DNA of 64,000 nt from Candidatus Fermentithermobacillus carboniphilus (GCA_018208355.1 CP062796.1:1-64000); one strand, 5' to 3'. Counted from the first letter of the stretch, positions 10,496 through 20,158 are shown. Translations and numbers: made by a program. The notes: generated by a model from the sequence alone, not told the origin.

Positions 10496-11378
10496 GGAGC
10501 TTTTGATGAGAGAAGATGGGTCAAGGCGACCTGTAAAACTCGTCTGTGCAACACTTGGGGTGGCCAAATCGAGTTTCTACAGGTCAAAAGAATCAGGAGA
10601 AAAGAAGGGTAAAAGAGGTTCCAAGACAGAGTTCAGCGACGAGGAAGTACTGGGAGCAATCAAAGAAGTGCTGGGAGAAACCCCTTTTTGGGGCGAAGGA
10701 CATAGGAAGGTGTGGGCGCGTCTTAGGAAATGGAAGAACATTTTTGTATCACAGAAGAGGGTCCTAAGGATAATGCGTAAGAACGGACTGCTTGCCCCAT
10801 TTAGGAAGAGGCACGTTCACTCTGACGGAAAACATGACGGTACGATAATTCCTAAAAGCGTCAATGAGCTATGGGGAGCAGATGCAGCCCGGTTGTGGAC
10901 AGAGGAAGACGGATGCTGCTGGGCTTTCGTGTGCATAGACCACTACAATCTGGAGCCCTTCGTGAGGGTGAGCAAGTCCGGAACGAAATTCGAGGCGCTG
11001 GACCCAGTGCTAAAGGCAGTGAAGGAGAGGTTTGGAAGAGTTGAGAAGGGAGTCTGTCGAGGACTTACCTTAAGACATGACCATGGCTCCCAGTACATAA
11101 GCAAGTACTTCCAGAGCGAACTTCGCTGGCTTGGCATAAGATCATCGCCGGCATATGTAGGTGAGCCTGAAGGGAACGGCGTAGCTGAGTGGTTTATTAG
11201 AACTTTGAAGGAGCAGGTCATCTGGCCAAACAGGTTTAAGAACGTGGCTCAGGCAGCCGATGCTATCGAGGCCTTTGTCCAGGAGTTTAAGAGGTCCTGG
11301 ATTATAGCACGTTTGCGCTACAGAACGCCGCTTGAGGTATTGCAAGAACTTTCCTCCGACCGGGAGGTGGCAGACTAA
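10473..11378 (+). CDS. IS3-family transposase OrfB (DDE integrase)
   Basis: 302 codons reading as a full OrfB. It has an HTH_21-like N-terminal region (FWGEGHRKVWARL), then an rve core with ELWGADAARLW (first Asp), LRHDHGSQYIS (second Asp) and EPEGNGVAEWFIRTLKEQ (Glu). The first position listed is a TTG; ATG at 10506 is another possible start if it is translated separately from OrfA. The reading frame is intact, so this is the only complete transposase in the left half of the window and could still be active. Confidence 0.88.
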   Translation: MATAADVRELLMREDGSRRPVKLVCATLGVAKSSFYRSKESGEKKGKRGSKTEFSDEEVLGAIKEVLGETPFWGEGHRKVWARLRKWKNIFVSQKRVLRIMRKNGLLAPFRKRHVHSDGKHDGTIIPKSVNELWGADAARLWTEEDGCCWAFVCIDHYNLEPFVRVSKSGTKFEALDPVLKAVKERFGRVEKGVCRGLTLRHDHGSQYISKYFQSELRWLGIRSSPAYVGEPEGNGVAEWFIRTLKEQVIWPNRFKNVAQAADAIEAFVQEFKRSWIIARLRYRTPLEVLQELSSDREVAD

Positions 11379-11432
11379 CCGACGGCGAATGTTGTATACT
11401 CAAACCCGTGTCCCAAAAACCGGGTGCGATGC
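11286..11432 (+). repeat. Right end of the IS3-like element (direct-repeat partner of 10041-10190)
   Basis: Covers the last 30 codons of orfB and the following non-coding end. Shared landmarks with the left copy are TAACCGAC, GTATAC/GTATACT and AACCGGGTGC. The 265 bp from 11433 to the cas8b start hold no gene I can support. Confidence 0.8.
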
Positions 11433-11697
11433 AATGGTCAGCGACTGAAAGAAGGAAGGAGAGCTGTCAGTGGCGAAATTCCACGGCAAATTGGGCAACC
11501 TCCGTGAAAAACGTGCCTAACACCTGTAACGGGGCGGGGGAGTTAGAGATCAGGGGATCTGTCCACGAAGGTAGGAAAATGTGGATGTCCGGCAGAATTA
11601 TGGAATTCGAGGTTTCGCAGGGGATTATGCGTTGGAAGACTGTGCCTAGTAAGGTATTTCATTTTTGCGTATGGCCGAGAAAGAGGTGATCAGTGAC

Positions 11698-13155
11698 ATG
11701 GGTTTTCTTAGCGCTGTCAGGGATATAAGTCTGATGGAGCGAAAAAGTGGCATTGAGCAGCAGCTGAAGTTTCCCATGGAGAATAAGAACGGTGGTATCA
11801 TCCGCGTTTTTCTGGACGTAGATGACTTAAATGCAAAACAACTCTGCATCAATGGCGTTAAGAAGGTGGATGTCATCGATTATCGGACCGAGCCTGAAAT
11901 GAAAGTTAAGTACCTTTGGAGAGAGCGGGTTGGTTCCAATGTTTTTTGGGGATTCAGCCCCATCTATAAAGCCGGGAAACCGCTGGCTGATGTACAAAAA
12001 AGGAAAGAAAGTTTCCTCGGGAAAAATGGCGACTGGCTTGCCGACAAAGACTGTCACCTTTACAAAATTCGATTAAGAATCCTTAATGATTACGAGAAGG
12101 AAGGGTTTTTCTCGAGCGGCTCGGTTGACAGGATCATGCGCGATCTTCCGAACAAGATAAATGAGCAACTGGAGAGTCTAGATAAACGTAAATCTTATAT
12201 CGTGGTTTTTGGAATAGCAACAGTAGGCGACGATGAATTCCTTTATCCAGGGGAAGTTCCGTGTTTTGTATCTTATTTCGAGCACAAATTGTCTAAAGAA
12301 GTGTTTGGGCTAGGTGATACAGAATCTAAAGGTTCTGCGTCCGACGAAAAACGATGTGCATTATGTGGCAAACGTGGGAAGACAACCACTCTGGATAAGA
12401 TATTTAAGTTCTCTACTTTTGACAAAGTAAGTATTCTTCCGGGCTTAAGCGAGCTCGAGGCAACCCAAGTTTTTCCCATTTGTCTGGACTGTCAGGCAAA
12501 GCTAAGTGCCGGTCGTGAGTACATCGAGAGAAACCTCACGAATGTCTCGGCTATCGGTGGTATTAGGATTTGGGCAGTGCCAGAGCAACTTGGCAATGAC
12601 TCCGGAAAATTCCGGCAACTGGTTCGCAACTTAATCGAAAATTTCAAACGAGACGCAATAGGAACTCCTGGGGAGAAAACGGAAGAAAAATATTTTCATC
12701 GATTGGCTAGAGACGGTCAGGGCCTTATTTTCCATTTCCTGTTCTGGGAGAAAAATAATAGCCAGGAACTCGTCCACTTCATGGTCGAAGATGTGCCGCC
12801 AGAGCGGCTTGCTTTCTTGGAAACTGCCTGGAAAGAAGCTGCATCGGTAACCAATTCAAAGTTGGTAGATGGATCTAACCTTGACTCATGCATACGAAGC
12901 CTTTACAGGACCCTATACAGTATTGCCGGGAAAAGCGAAGTTGAAAGGTCTGTCCTGAGAGACTTTGTACTGGAGATCGTGGGGCACCTATTGTCGGGAA
13001 CCAAGGCTCCCGTTAAAGCTTTCAAACAAATAATAGTCTCTCGTCTTCCCGGTTTCATGCACCAAAATGAGAACTGGTCGGAGGTGGTAACTGTCTTAAA
13101 TTATGCGCTGACGCTTGTGGAATTCATGAACATCGTCAACGAAGGTTTGCTTTAA
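11698..13155 (+). CDS. cas8b: Cas8b (TM1802 type), large subunit of type I-B Cascade
   Basis: The large subunit of the type I-B effector complex; in this family it recognises the PAM and the crRNA 5' end. The protein is about 485 residues and carries a four-cysteine zinc-finger pair (CALCGKRG near residue 220 and CLDC near residue 262), typical of TM1802-like Cas8b. ATG at 11698 is chosen because GAGGTGAT lies 8-9 bp upstream; an upstream ATG at 11665 lacks a ribosome site. It lacks the small-subunit-like C-terminal domain of full-length Csh1, which is instead encoded by the next gene. It leads the I-B operon and is followed by a 51-bp gap. Confidence 0.88.
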   Translation: MGFLSAVRDISLMERKSGIEQQLKFPMENKNGGIIRVFLDVDDLNAKQLCINGVKKVDVIDYRTEPEMKVKYLWRERVGSNVFWGFSPIYKAGKPLADVQKRKESFLGKNGDWLADKDCHLYKIRLRILNDYEKEGFFSSGSVDRIMRDLPNKINEQLESLDKRKSYIVVFGIATVGDDEFLYPGEVPCFVSYFEHKLSKEVFGLGDTESKGSASDEKRCALCGKRGKTTTLDKIFKFSTFDKVSILPGLSELEATQVFPICLDCQAKLSAGREYIERNLTNVSAIGGIRIWAVPEQLGNDSGKFRQLVRNLIENFKRDAIGTPGEKTEEKYFHRLARDGQGLIFHFLFWEKNNSQELVHFMVEDVPPERLAFLETAWKEAASVTNSKLVDGSNLDSCIRSLYRTLYSIAGKSEVERSVLRDFVLEIVGHLLSGTKAPVKAFKQIIVSRLPGFMHQNENWSEVVTVLNYALTLVEFMNIVNEGLL

Positions 13156-13206
13156 AGTCAGGAAATAGCGTAAAGACGAGCCCGAAAAGCTGGGGGGAAG
13201 ACTGGC

Positions 13207-13659
13207 ATGAACTTGGAACTATTGAAAGAATTCAAGGATCCCTACATGAAAACACCTGAAGGACAAGGGGCTTTTCTGTCAGGCGTTCTTCTTGGCTACA
13301 TAGCGTACAGACAGGTTGCGCCATCTAGGGAAGAGGGAGCGTCCAAGGGATCAAGTGCACAGGGTATAGATAAATCTCCTCTCTTCAAACAGATTCAATT
13401 CGGACGCCTTGACGGGAGAAGTCTCAAAAGGCTGCTGGCCCGGGTGCCACAGCTTATCGCAGCTTACGGCGAATCCCTTTCCGGTGTATCAGGCAGCCTT
13501 TCTAGACTCTGCGCCAAAGCTGGTGAGCTGCTCCTCTCAGGGAAATCTGATGAATTGGGCGTAGACGGCAATTTCGCTTTTACCATTGGCTTTACTAATT
13601 CTGTAGCCTACTTCTGGCGGATCTTTGAATTTAGAGATGAGTCTGGAGATCAAGAATAG
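13207..13659 (+). CDS. cas11b: Cas11b, separately encoded small subunit of type I-B Cascade
   Basis: A 150-residue, mostly helical protein between cas8b and cas7. Segments such as GAFLSGVLLGYIAYRQ, FGRLDGRSLKRLLARVPQLI and NFAFTIGFTNSVAYFW resemble the C-terminal part of Csh1/Cas8b, which forms the small subunit lining the target strand. In many I-B and I-D systems this subunit is produced from an internal start within cas8 or cas10d; here it has its own gene with a purine-rich ribosome site (GGGGGGAAG) and ATG. Assignment rests on position and on resemblance to Csh1 C-termini, not on a search. Confidence 0.72.
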   Translation: MNLELLKEFKDPYMKTPEGQGAFLSGVLLGYIAYRQVAPSREEGASKGSSAQGIDKSPLFKQIQFGRLDGRSLKRLLARVPQLIAAYGESLSGVSGSLSRLCAKAGELLLSGKSDELGVDGNFAFTIGFTNSVAYFWRIFEFRDESGDQE

Positions 13660-13689
13660 AAGAACCATAAGAACAAGGAGGAAATAAGT

Positions 13690-14604
13690 ATGAGTCTGAA
13701 AAGTCGCAGAGAGTTTCTGTTCCTTTACACAGTGAAGGATGCCAATCCAAACGGAGACCCCCTTAATGAAAACCATCCCAGATTTGACGAGGATACTATG
13801 CAGGCTATGGCCTCAGATGTACGTATAAAGAGGACCATCAGGGACGAGTTCATTCGCCAGAGAAAGAACGTATTGATAGACGCTGAACCAAAGTCTCTCA
13901 AGCAGAGGCTGGATGAACTCAAGCAAGCATTGGGAAAAGATAATGCCAAAGATGTCATCAAAGAATGCATCGATACAAGGTTGTTCGGTGTTACCTTTGC
14001 ACTTGGTAAAGAAGCATTTGCGTGGACAGGTCCTGTCCAGTTCAAGTGGGCTCGTTCCCTCCACGCGGCAACTTTCACCTTCATTCAAGGGGCCTCTGCT
14101 TTTGCCACTGAAAGTAGAGATAATCAGGCTAAGCAGCAAAGATCGTTCAGGAATGAATACAAGGTCCCGTTTGCCCTTATGTCAGTATATGGCATTGCCA
14201 ACCAGTACCCGTCGATAGAAACAGGAGCCACGGACCAAGATGTCGATGAGATGCTTGATGCTTTGTGGAAGGGTACAGATAACCTTATCACCAGAAGCAA
14301 GACTGAACACAAATCTAGATTCTTGTTGGAGATAGTCTACAAAGAAGGTTTCGACGGAAAAATAGCGGCCCTGGACGAAAAAATTAGTATTGTAGCGCCA
14401 GATGGACATCGCTTCGATAAAGACGAAGAGAAATCCCTTAGAAGCTTGTCGGAGTTCCTGGTAGATGTTACTCCGCTCACAGAAGCTATCCTGAACCATG
14501 CTGGCGTAATTGAAAACGTGAAAGTCATCCGAGATCCTGAGATACGTCTGAAGGGTGACGATGACTTGAAAAAGTTTGCAAAACTCACGCTCGAGATGAG
14601 GTGA
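13690..14604 (+). CDS. cas7: Cas7b (Csh2), backbone subunit of type I-B Cascade
   Basis: 304 residues with the hallmark N-terminus of Csh2/Csd2 proteins (FLYTVKDANPNGDP) and the conserved ARSLHAATFTFIQGAS region. Several copies bind along the crRNA spacer to form the Cascade filament. AAGGAGG lies 7 bp before ATG 13690. The stop overlaps the cas5 start (GTGA at 14601-14604), indicating translational coupling. Confidence 0.93.
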   Translation: MSLKSRREFLFLYTVKDANPNGDPLNENHPRFDEDTMQAMASDVRIKRTIRDEFIRQRKNVLIDAEPKSLKQRLDELKQALGKDNAKDVIKECIDTRLFGVTFALGKEAFAWTGPVQFKWARSLHAATFTFIQGASAFATESRDNQAKQQRSFRNEYKVPFALMSVYGIANQYPSIETGATDQDVDEMLDALWKGTDNLITRSKTEHKSRFLLEIVYKEGFDGKIAALDEKISIVAPDGHRFDKDEEKSLRSLSEFLVDVTPLTEAILNHAGVIENVKVIRDPEIRLKGDDDLKKFAKLTLEMR

Positions 14605-15350
14605 GACCTTTGGTCTTAGTATTTGACGTCTCATCAGACCTGGCTATGTTCCGCAAGTCTTATACGACTACATCGGCTGTATCGTTTCCATTTCCGCCGC
14701 CCACGGCACTGGCGGGGCTTATAGGTGCTATTTGCGGGCTGAAGCATGGTTCTAACTCCAGCGCATCGTCGGCGAGATTCTGGAAGGAAATGTCAGGAAT
14801 GAGGGTGGCAGTTGGGATTAAAAGGCCCATCCGATGGTTTACAACAGCTGTGAATCTCATGAAGTTTAAGACGCCCAATGCTTCCATGGGAGAACATATT
14901 CAGGTCAAGCACCAATTCGCTAAGATGCCCAAGTACAGAGTTTATGTGGAGGGCGATACAGAAGTATATCGCACGTTAAGAAAATGCCTGAAAGAAGGAC
15001 GATTCGTTTACACTCCATATCTAGGACTTGCGTTTTGCATAGCTGATGTTGAATTTTTAGGAGAATTTGAAACAGAGCCCGTCTTCTTCGAGGAAAACTC
15101 AAGGATAAACATAGACACCGTGTTACCTGACTACGGAGAAGTGGAAGTGGATGTCCTTGCTACGGGCGGCGTGCACCGGGAGGTAGTTCCCTTCCGGATG
15201 GATGAAAATAGGCGTTTAGAGGAAACAGTTACTGTCTTTTATCCGCATGTAAGCCAAGAATCATCATGTCACCTGGTGCTGTCGAAACAAGGCCAGGTGG
15301 ACATAACTGCCGTAGGAAGTGAAAAAGTTGCCTGGTTCAGACCCTGGTGA
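14601..15350 (+). CDS. cas5: Cas5b (Csh-type), crRNA 5'-handle-binding subunit
   Basis: 249 residues starting at GTG 14601 in a 4-bp overlap with cas7. The N-terminus (LVLVFDVSSDLAMFRKSYTT) and SFPFPPPTALAGLIGAICGL match the Cas5h family, whose RAMP fold caps the 5' handle of the crRNA. The C-terminus VAWFRPW is typical. No catalytic residues are expected, as Cas6 normally processes crRNA in I-B systems, and no cas6 is found in this window. Confidence 0.92.
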   Translation: MRPLVLVFDVSSDLAMFRKSYTTTSAVSFPFPPPTALAGLIGAICGLKHGSNSSASSARFWKEMSGMRVAVGIKRPIRWFTTAVNLMKFKTPNASMGEHIQVKHQFAKMPKYRVYVEGDTEVYRTLRKCLKEGRFVYTPYLGLAFCIADVEFLGEFETEPVFFEENSRINIDTVLPDYGEVEVDVLATGGVHREVVPFRMDENRRLEETVTVFYPHVSQESSCHLVLSKQGQVDITAVGSEKVAWFRPW

Positions 15351-15363
15351 GATAAATAATATC

Positions 15364-17820
15364 ATGATTTGCAGTCATCCGGGGAAGCCCCTGGAGAGAC
15401 ACTTGATAACGACGCTGGATATAGCGCTACAAATCAAGGAAAACTTTGGGATTGAGCTTTCTCCTACCGTGCTTGTTGCCATATGTTTCCACGATCTTGG
15501 GAAGGCTCATCCCAAGTTTCAGTTAAAACTATGCAAGGTTTGCCCTCAGAGAAAAGAATGCTCGAAGCGTTTTAAAGGTACCGAAAGCAGAACTTCTAAT
15601 TTCGGGCATGCAGAACCTTCCGCTGTTTTGGTTTTTGCTATGACCAGAGACCCAATAGCGGCTGAAATCGTGAGAAGGCATCATACCGAGTTGGAGAACT
15701 TATCGTCAGCGTCAAAATTCTGGAGTGAAAAAGAATACATCGGTGATCCGTCATCGGAAGATGCGGTAGTTAACGTTATTAAAAAGATTCCTTTTTGGAC
15801 CGGGCTACTCGACGTAGCAAGGAAAATCAAAACTATTCACGGAGATTTAGGCCATTCGCTTGAGCATATGGTCTGTGATGTTGAGAGTAACCATGCCCAT
15901 TGGCTCAGATACCTTCCTGGGCAAGAGGAATGGGATGACCTGGTATTTGATATTTGGCAAGACCTCGTATACGACAATGATGAAAAAAACATGAGTTTAT
16001 TATGGTTAAAAACAAGGCAAGCGTATTCTGTTTTGATCACTTCTGATAGGTGGGAGGCTTCGACTGGTTCCAATTTCACTGTCGGTAGGCTTGTTATAGA
16101 CCATGAAAAAATCTCAAATTACGCAAACAGCCTGAAAAACACCGCTTCTAAATTTGGTCCGTGGAGAGAATCCGTCAGGAAGAGCGTGGTGGAGAACGCA
16201 CGCAACGTTATAAGTGAGCCGGGCGTATACACCATCACTCTTCCGACGGGGACGGGAAAAACCCTCATCGGTCTGACCGTTGCGGCTGAGGCGGCGGAGA
16301 AGTTTCATGCCACAGGTATCGTTTACTGCCTTCCCTACATCTCTATCGTGGAACAAAATGCCGATGTAGCAGCCAGGCTTTTTGATCGCGTTCAGGAGGA
16401 TCACAGCCTGGCTTATGACGCGAGCCCCGGTCCGGCCAGTTCTTCCTCGGGCCGAACCGAGGTAACCCAAAACGATGGTAGAGAGTCTACCCCGGAGGAA
16501 CGCTTCATGGCTTTTTACCGGTACTGGCGATCCCCGGTAGTAGTGACCACGCTCGCCAAAATGTGGGAAGTTCTATTTTCTCCCAAAGCAAATGATACCA
16601 TGTCATTTCACAGGTTGAGCCGCGCAGTCGTAATTCTTGATGAACCGCAAACTATTCCGGCCCGATACTGGGATGGATTTGGAAAAACTCTTTCCCTCAT
16701 TTCGAGGGAAACGGGGACTACGTTCATCTTGATGACTGCCACGCAGCCAGAGATCGTTGAGAAGAGTTCCAGAGCGGAATTGGCAAGGGAAAGGTACGCC
16801 TTCCCCAAAAACCGATACCGGGTGGAGTGGTTGGGGCAAGCGCGGCCCAAAATGACCCTTACAGACCTCAAAGCGTTTATAGAAGAGGAAGGGTTAAAAG
16901 ACCAGGATGTTGCTGCAGTTATGAACACAAAAGAATGTGCCTTGAGATTGTACTGCCACATGAAGTCCGCTGGAGTTGAGCCGTTTTTACTGTCACGCTG
17001 GCTAACGCCCCGTGACAGAAGGGACGTAATGCGCAAACTTCATTCAATGGAGAAAGAGGGAAAGAGAAGATGGCTTGCAGCCACTCAGGTGATCGAAGCG
17101 GGAGTAGACCTGGACTTTCGTGTAGTGATAAGGGACCTAGGACCATTAGATAGCATTGTTCAGGTGGCCGGGCGGTGCAATCGTCATGGGGAAAGGGAGG
17201 ATGAAGGTAGAGTCATTGTAGTGGATATGGTAGACGACAGTCGCGAAAGAATAAGGCGTTATTCTTCAGTATATGATCCAGTACTTTTAAACCAGACGAA
17301 ACAAGTGTTATCAGAGTATCCAGTTTTCGACGAATCTGAGGCCAGCTCAGTCATTTCACGATATTACCGGCTGGTCCGAGGGGCAATCGAAAGGTCCCCT
17401 CTCTGGGACCAAATATGCAAAGGTGACTGGGGCGAATATGAACGTTTGATAGAAGAAGAGCAACGTGGGATTCCAGAGGTTACCCTTATTGTTGACAAGG
17501 ACGGTACTGTGGGGCGTTTAGCGATGGAAGCATTTACTAACGGTAAGAACTTCGAAGATATTGAGAGACGCGATGCGCTTTTCCGATCTATATCGCAGCA
17601 TTCTATCGAAGTGAGAAAGGACTATCTTGAAGCGTGGCTCAGCTCTACGGGGAGTTACTTCATCGATGAAGATAGACCTGCCCTAGAATGCATCAACGAC
17701 GAAGGCACAATGTGGCTACTCAACCCTAAAGGGCTCGGGACTATTTACCGGGAAGGAATTGGGTTTATTCCTTTGAATATCGCTAGCGAATTTGAAGATG
17801 TTCTAAAACAGTCCGGCTAG
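15364..17820 (+). CDS. cas3: Cas3 helicase-nuclease with N-terminal HD domain
   Basis: Recruited by Cascade to unwind and degrade target DNA. From ATG 15364 (after GGTGAGAT): HD nuclease residues H5, H13, H43-D44 (FHDLGKAH), then FGHAE and RRHH; Walker A LPTGTGKT near residue 290; DEPQ Walker B (VVILDEPQ) near 425; MTATQP; and QVAGRCNRHGE (motif VI) near 600. A short cysteine cluster (C57-x2-C60-x5-C66) follows the HD motif. At 818 residues it is full length. It is the last gene of the I-B operon, and no terminator is obvious behind it. Confidence 0.95.
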   Translation: MICSHPGKPLERHLITTLDIALQIKENFGIELSPTVLVAICFHDLGKAHPKFQLKLCKVCPQRKECSKRFKGTESRTSNFGHAEPSAVLVFAMTRDPIAAEIVRRHHTELENLSSASKFWSEKEYIGDPSSEDAVVNVIKKIPFWTGLLDVARKIKTIHGDLGHSLEHMVCDVESNHAHWLRYLPGQEEWDDLVFDIWQDLVYDNDEKNMSLLWLKTRQAYSVLITSDRWEASTGSNFTVGRLVIDHEKISNYANSLKNTASKFGPWRESVRKSVVENARNVISEPGVYTITLPTGTGKTLIGLTVAAEAAEKFHATGIVYCLPYISIVEQNADVAARLFDRVQEDHSLAYDASPGPASSSSGRTEVTQNDGRESTPEERFMAFYRYWRSPVVVTTLAKMWEVLFSPKANDTMSFHRLSRAVVILDEPQTIPARYWDGFGKTLSLISRETGTTFILMTATQPEIVEKSSRAELARERYAFPKNRYRVEWLGQARPKMTLTDLKAFIEEEGLKDQDVAAVMNTKECALRLYCHMKSAGVEPFLLSRWLTPRDRRDVMRKLHSMEKEGKRRWLAATQVIEAGVDLDFRVVIRDLGPLDSIVQVAGRCNRHGEREDEGRVIVVDMVDDSRERIRRYSSVYDPVLLNQTKQVLSEYPVFDESEASSVISRYYRLVRGAIERSPLWDQICKGDWGEYERLIEEEQRGIPEVTLIVDKDGTVGRLAMEAFTNGKNFEDIERRDALFRSISQHSIEVRKDYLEAWLSSTGSYFIDEDRPALECINDEGTMWLLNPKGLGTIYREGIGFIPLNIASEFEDVLKQSG

Positions 17821-17873
17821 ATCGTTTGCAAAGAATTAACCTAGCAGCTGTTCTAACGTAGAGTTAGATAAAC

Positions 17874-18296
17874 TCACTCATTCCCGCCTTTTTTCACGGC
17901 CAAGGATCTGCCAGACCCAACGAGACTTCGCCGTTCTTCTTCGGTATGTGGCCTGTGGGTCCCCAATCCAAAAATCACTTTTATCCTTTCGTCGGGAATC
18001 CCCGCTGAATTCAAAGCGCTTAATACTGGACGGAGCATTTTTTCTCTCGGAAGCGTTCGAGTTATATCGGGGACAACGATAGCGGCCGATCTTCTGCCAC
18101 GGGCAATCTCCGTCAATGGAGGTGTGCCAATTGGACAGGATAGAGCACGTAATATCTCTGCATCTTCATCCGGTGTTTTTTCCACGACACCGGCACTTAT
18201 GCACGCTATGATAGAGCTCCCACGAATCTGAGCCTTTACGCTACCTTCTCCGTACTTTAGATCTACACTACGGTACCCGCACCTTCTCCTGACCAT
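17874..18296 (-). pseudogene. N-terminal fragment of LarA-like (DUF2088) nickel-dependent racemase
   Basis: 140 codons with the LarA N-terminal pattern: KYGEGSVKAQI, CPIGTPPLTEIARG, SAAIVVPDITRTLP and FGLGTHRPHTEEE. LarA-family proteins are about 420 residues; the C-terminal domain and catalytic histidines are absent here, the frame ending in KKGGNE. It is a truncated host gene abutting the end of the I-B operon. The 300 bp upstream (18297-18600) show no gene apart from the repeat noted separately. Confidence 0.75.
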
Positions 18297-18538
18297 AATA
18301 CTATCTCACCTCTCACCTTTTATCGTTGCTACCCGATTCTCACTCTGACTACCGCCATACAACCGGCAGTAGCCCCTTCTGCATCCATCATGCCAACAGC
18401 AGAAAAAGGACTTGACCCCAGCTTCCTCCGACGCTGGTTGTAACGCCCTGCCTTATTAGGCACTCTGCCTCACGGTGCAAGAGAATCCCGCGTCTGAGTG
18501 GCTGTGGATATCCACAAAACCTGGTGAGGCCGCAAACT

Positions 18539-18592
18539 GAGCATGTCCCACGTTTCGTGGAATTTGATGGCGGCTCTCCAGCCTGTTGTGTT
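18539..18592. repeat. 54-bp dispersed inverted repeat, left copy
   Basis: Matches 33972-34025 in inverted orientation with three internal differences (for example CCCACGTTTCGTGG against CCCACATTTCATGG). Read on the minus strand, both copies give a peptide of the form GWRAAIKFHExWDML, so this may be a fragment of a duplicated coding sequence rather than an IS end. The two copies bracket the IS graveyard and the whole type III-B locus. Confidence 0.85.
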
Positions 18593-18603
18593 ACAACAGG
18601 AAA

Positions 18604-19240
18604 ATGGAAAATCAGAAACAGAAAGGAGAACTGCCAGTGTCAGAATATCACGATAAGCACCCAAAAAGAAACCAGAAAATTGAAGAATCGGAGAAACCGT
18701 TTTGGGAGAGAGTTCTCTCAAGATATTTTGATTTCCTTGGTGAGCCTAGCCAAAGCGGCAAAGGAAGGTCTATTGGCGCTTGCAGTTCAGGTCGAGCGGG
18801 AAATGTTCAGAAAATTGATGGAAATTGAGCTGACCATGAAGGTCGGAGAAGAAGGGAAGCACAATCCCAATAGACAGGCTTACCGGCACGGATACGAGAC
18901 AGGTGAAATCGTCCTGGGAGCTCGTAAGGTTAAAGTCCAGCGACCAAGGGCTCGGACCGTCGATAGGCGGAAAGTTGAACTTGAGGTGTATAAGGCATTT
19001 CAGGAAGAAGACATGCTGTCTCGAGCGATCTTGGAGCGAATGATACACGGTTTGTCGTGCCGGTGTTACCTCTCTGGTTTAGAGGATATTGGGTCTACTG
19101 TAGAAGCAGTTGGCATATCAAAGAGTACCCTGAGCCGACGGTTTGTTGAAATCACCAGAAGAGTGCTGGGAGTACTTCTGAGCTGGTCACTGAACGACCT
19201 GGATGGGGTGGACCCCATGTTGCCACCGTTGATCAGGTGA
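18604..19240 (+). pseudogene. IS256-family transposase N-terminal remnant, frameshifted
   Basis: Starting at ATG 18604, the first 40 codons are in one frame; near 18735 the reading continues in another (SLAKAAKEGLLALAVQVERE). Conserved IS256/Mutator landmarks follow: NPNRQAYRHGYETG, GARKVKVQRPRARTV and GISKSTLSRRFVEI. It stops at 19240, before the catalytic D-D-E core, so it is inactive. The next 200 bp (19241-19446) hold only degenerate sequence. Confidence 0.8.
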
Positions 19241-19446
19241 GCACGCGGGGGAAAGTCTCCGGGTAGGGAAGCGCCCCGCCGGCAATTCGGGGGTGCCTGG
19301 GTTGGAGGTAATCTATCAGCGGTGCGCAGGGATCGACAGTGCACAAAAAGAGTGTAACGGTGTGTCTTATCCTAACTTGACCGGTGGTTGGAAAAATCCC
19401 TGCCAGAGGTGGGTGGCATTACTGGCTTCGTAACTACGCTATCGAG

Positions 19447-19591
19447 GGCTCGCCTGGGCGGGTCCTAGGGCAACCAAACACCGGAACGGGTTCTGTGACC
19501 CAGCAGAATCAACGGCTGCCCTGCTGCATCCATTGGCTTTGTCTGCGCCCTGATGCCGATATTCGAGGCGCTTGCGCTTTTATCATGCCAA
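19447..19591 (-). ncRNA. Candidate IS110 bridge-RNA region, inverted remnant copy
   Basis: A 145-bp segment that is the reverse complement of 21411-21555 with only six differences. In the plus copy the segment lies just upstream of an IS110 transposase, where IS110 elements encode a bridge (seek) RNA. The 8-bp stem GGGCAGCC/GGCTGCCC of the other copy becomes GGGCAGCC/GGTTGCCC here, so it can still pair through a G-U wobble. No transposase follows this copy, so it is an orphan. Confidence 0.5.
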
Positions 19592-19843
19592 CAGGGAACC
19601 GTTCTTGCACGGCAGTACAAAACAGCACTAACTGAGTTCATTAACGCCGTTCCGGGATGGTACTGAAGAGATTCCAGCCTGTAACCATAAATCTTGACAA
19701 GGAGGTGTACGGGCAGGCCAGAGTGCCTGCCCTCAACACATGACATGACAAGCCCGAGAAGAATGTACTGGATCTTCTCAGAATCCTTAGCTTTGACCAA
19801 GGTGAGGTTCAGATAATTGCTGGATTCAACGCTCTTTTGTAAA

Positions 19844-20158
19844 ATGGAGGCGAACGAGGTGAGCACTGTGACCGGCAAAGTAGTTCCAGTGCCGGAAAAA
19901 CTCCAGGAAGCTATCGGGAAAGAGGCCACGGAAGAACTCGTAAACCTCATAAATGAAGTGGCGGCAACTGTAAGTTCCACCAAGGTCGATAAGACAGAAT
20001 ATGATGCTCACACGCTACTGGTCAGAGAGCAGTTTGAGCGTTTTAAAGTCGAAGTTAAGAACATGGTGAACTCAGCGCTTCTCAAGGGGCTTGCATGGGT
20101 AACAGTGCTGATTTTCGGTCTTTTCGGGGTGCTGTGTGTTTTGACAAGCACGCGCTGA
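19844..20158 (+). CDS. Small coiled-coil protein with one C-terminal membrane segment
   Basis: About 104 residues from ATG 19844 (a GTG at 19859 is also possible). A charged helical region (KLQEAIGKEATEELVNLI, then VDKTEYDAHTLLVREQFERF) suggests a coiled coil. It ends in a single hydrophobic helix (GLAWVTVLIFGLFGVLCVL), so it is probably a tail-anchored membrane protein. It resembles small DUF1640-like coiled-coil membrane proteins, but I cannot assign a function. It stands alone among mobile-element remnants. Confidence 0.6.
   Translation: MEANEVSTVTGKVVPVPEKLQEAIGKEATEELVNLINEVAATVSSTKVDKTEYDAHTLLVREQFERFKVEVKNMVNSALLKGLAWVTVLIFGLFGVLCVLTSTR

Noticed and set aside
10457-10500. Programmed -1 frameshift joining OrfA to OrfB of the IS3-like element
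   Set aside because: The frames are related by +1 (or -2), not -1; an A-rich run is present but a standard -1 signal does not fit.
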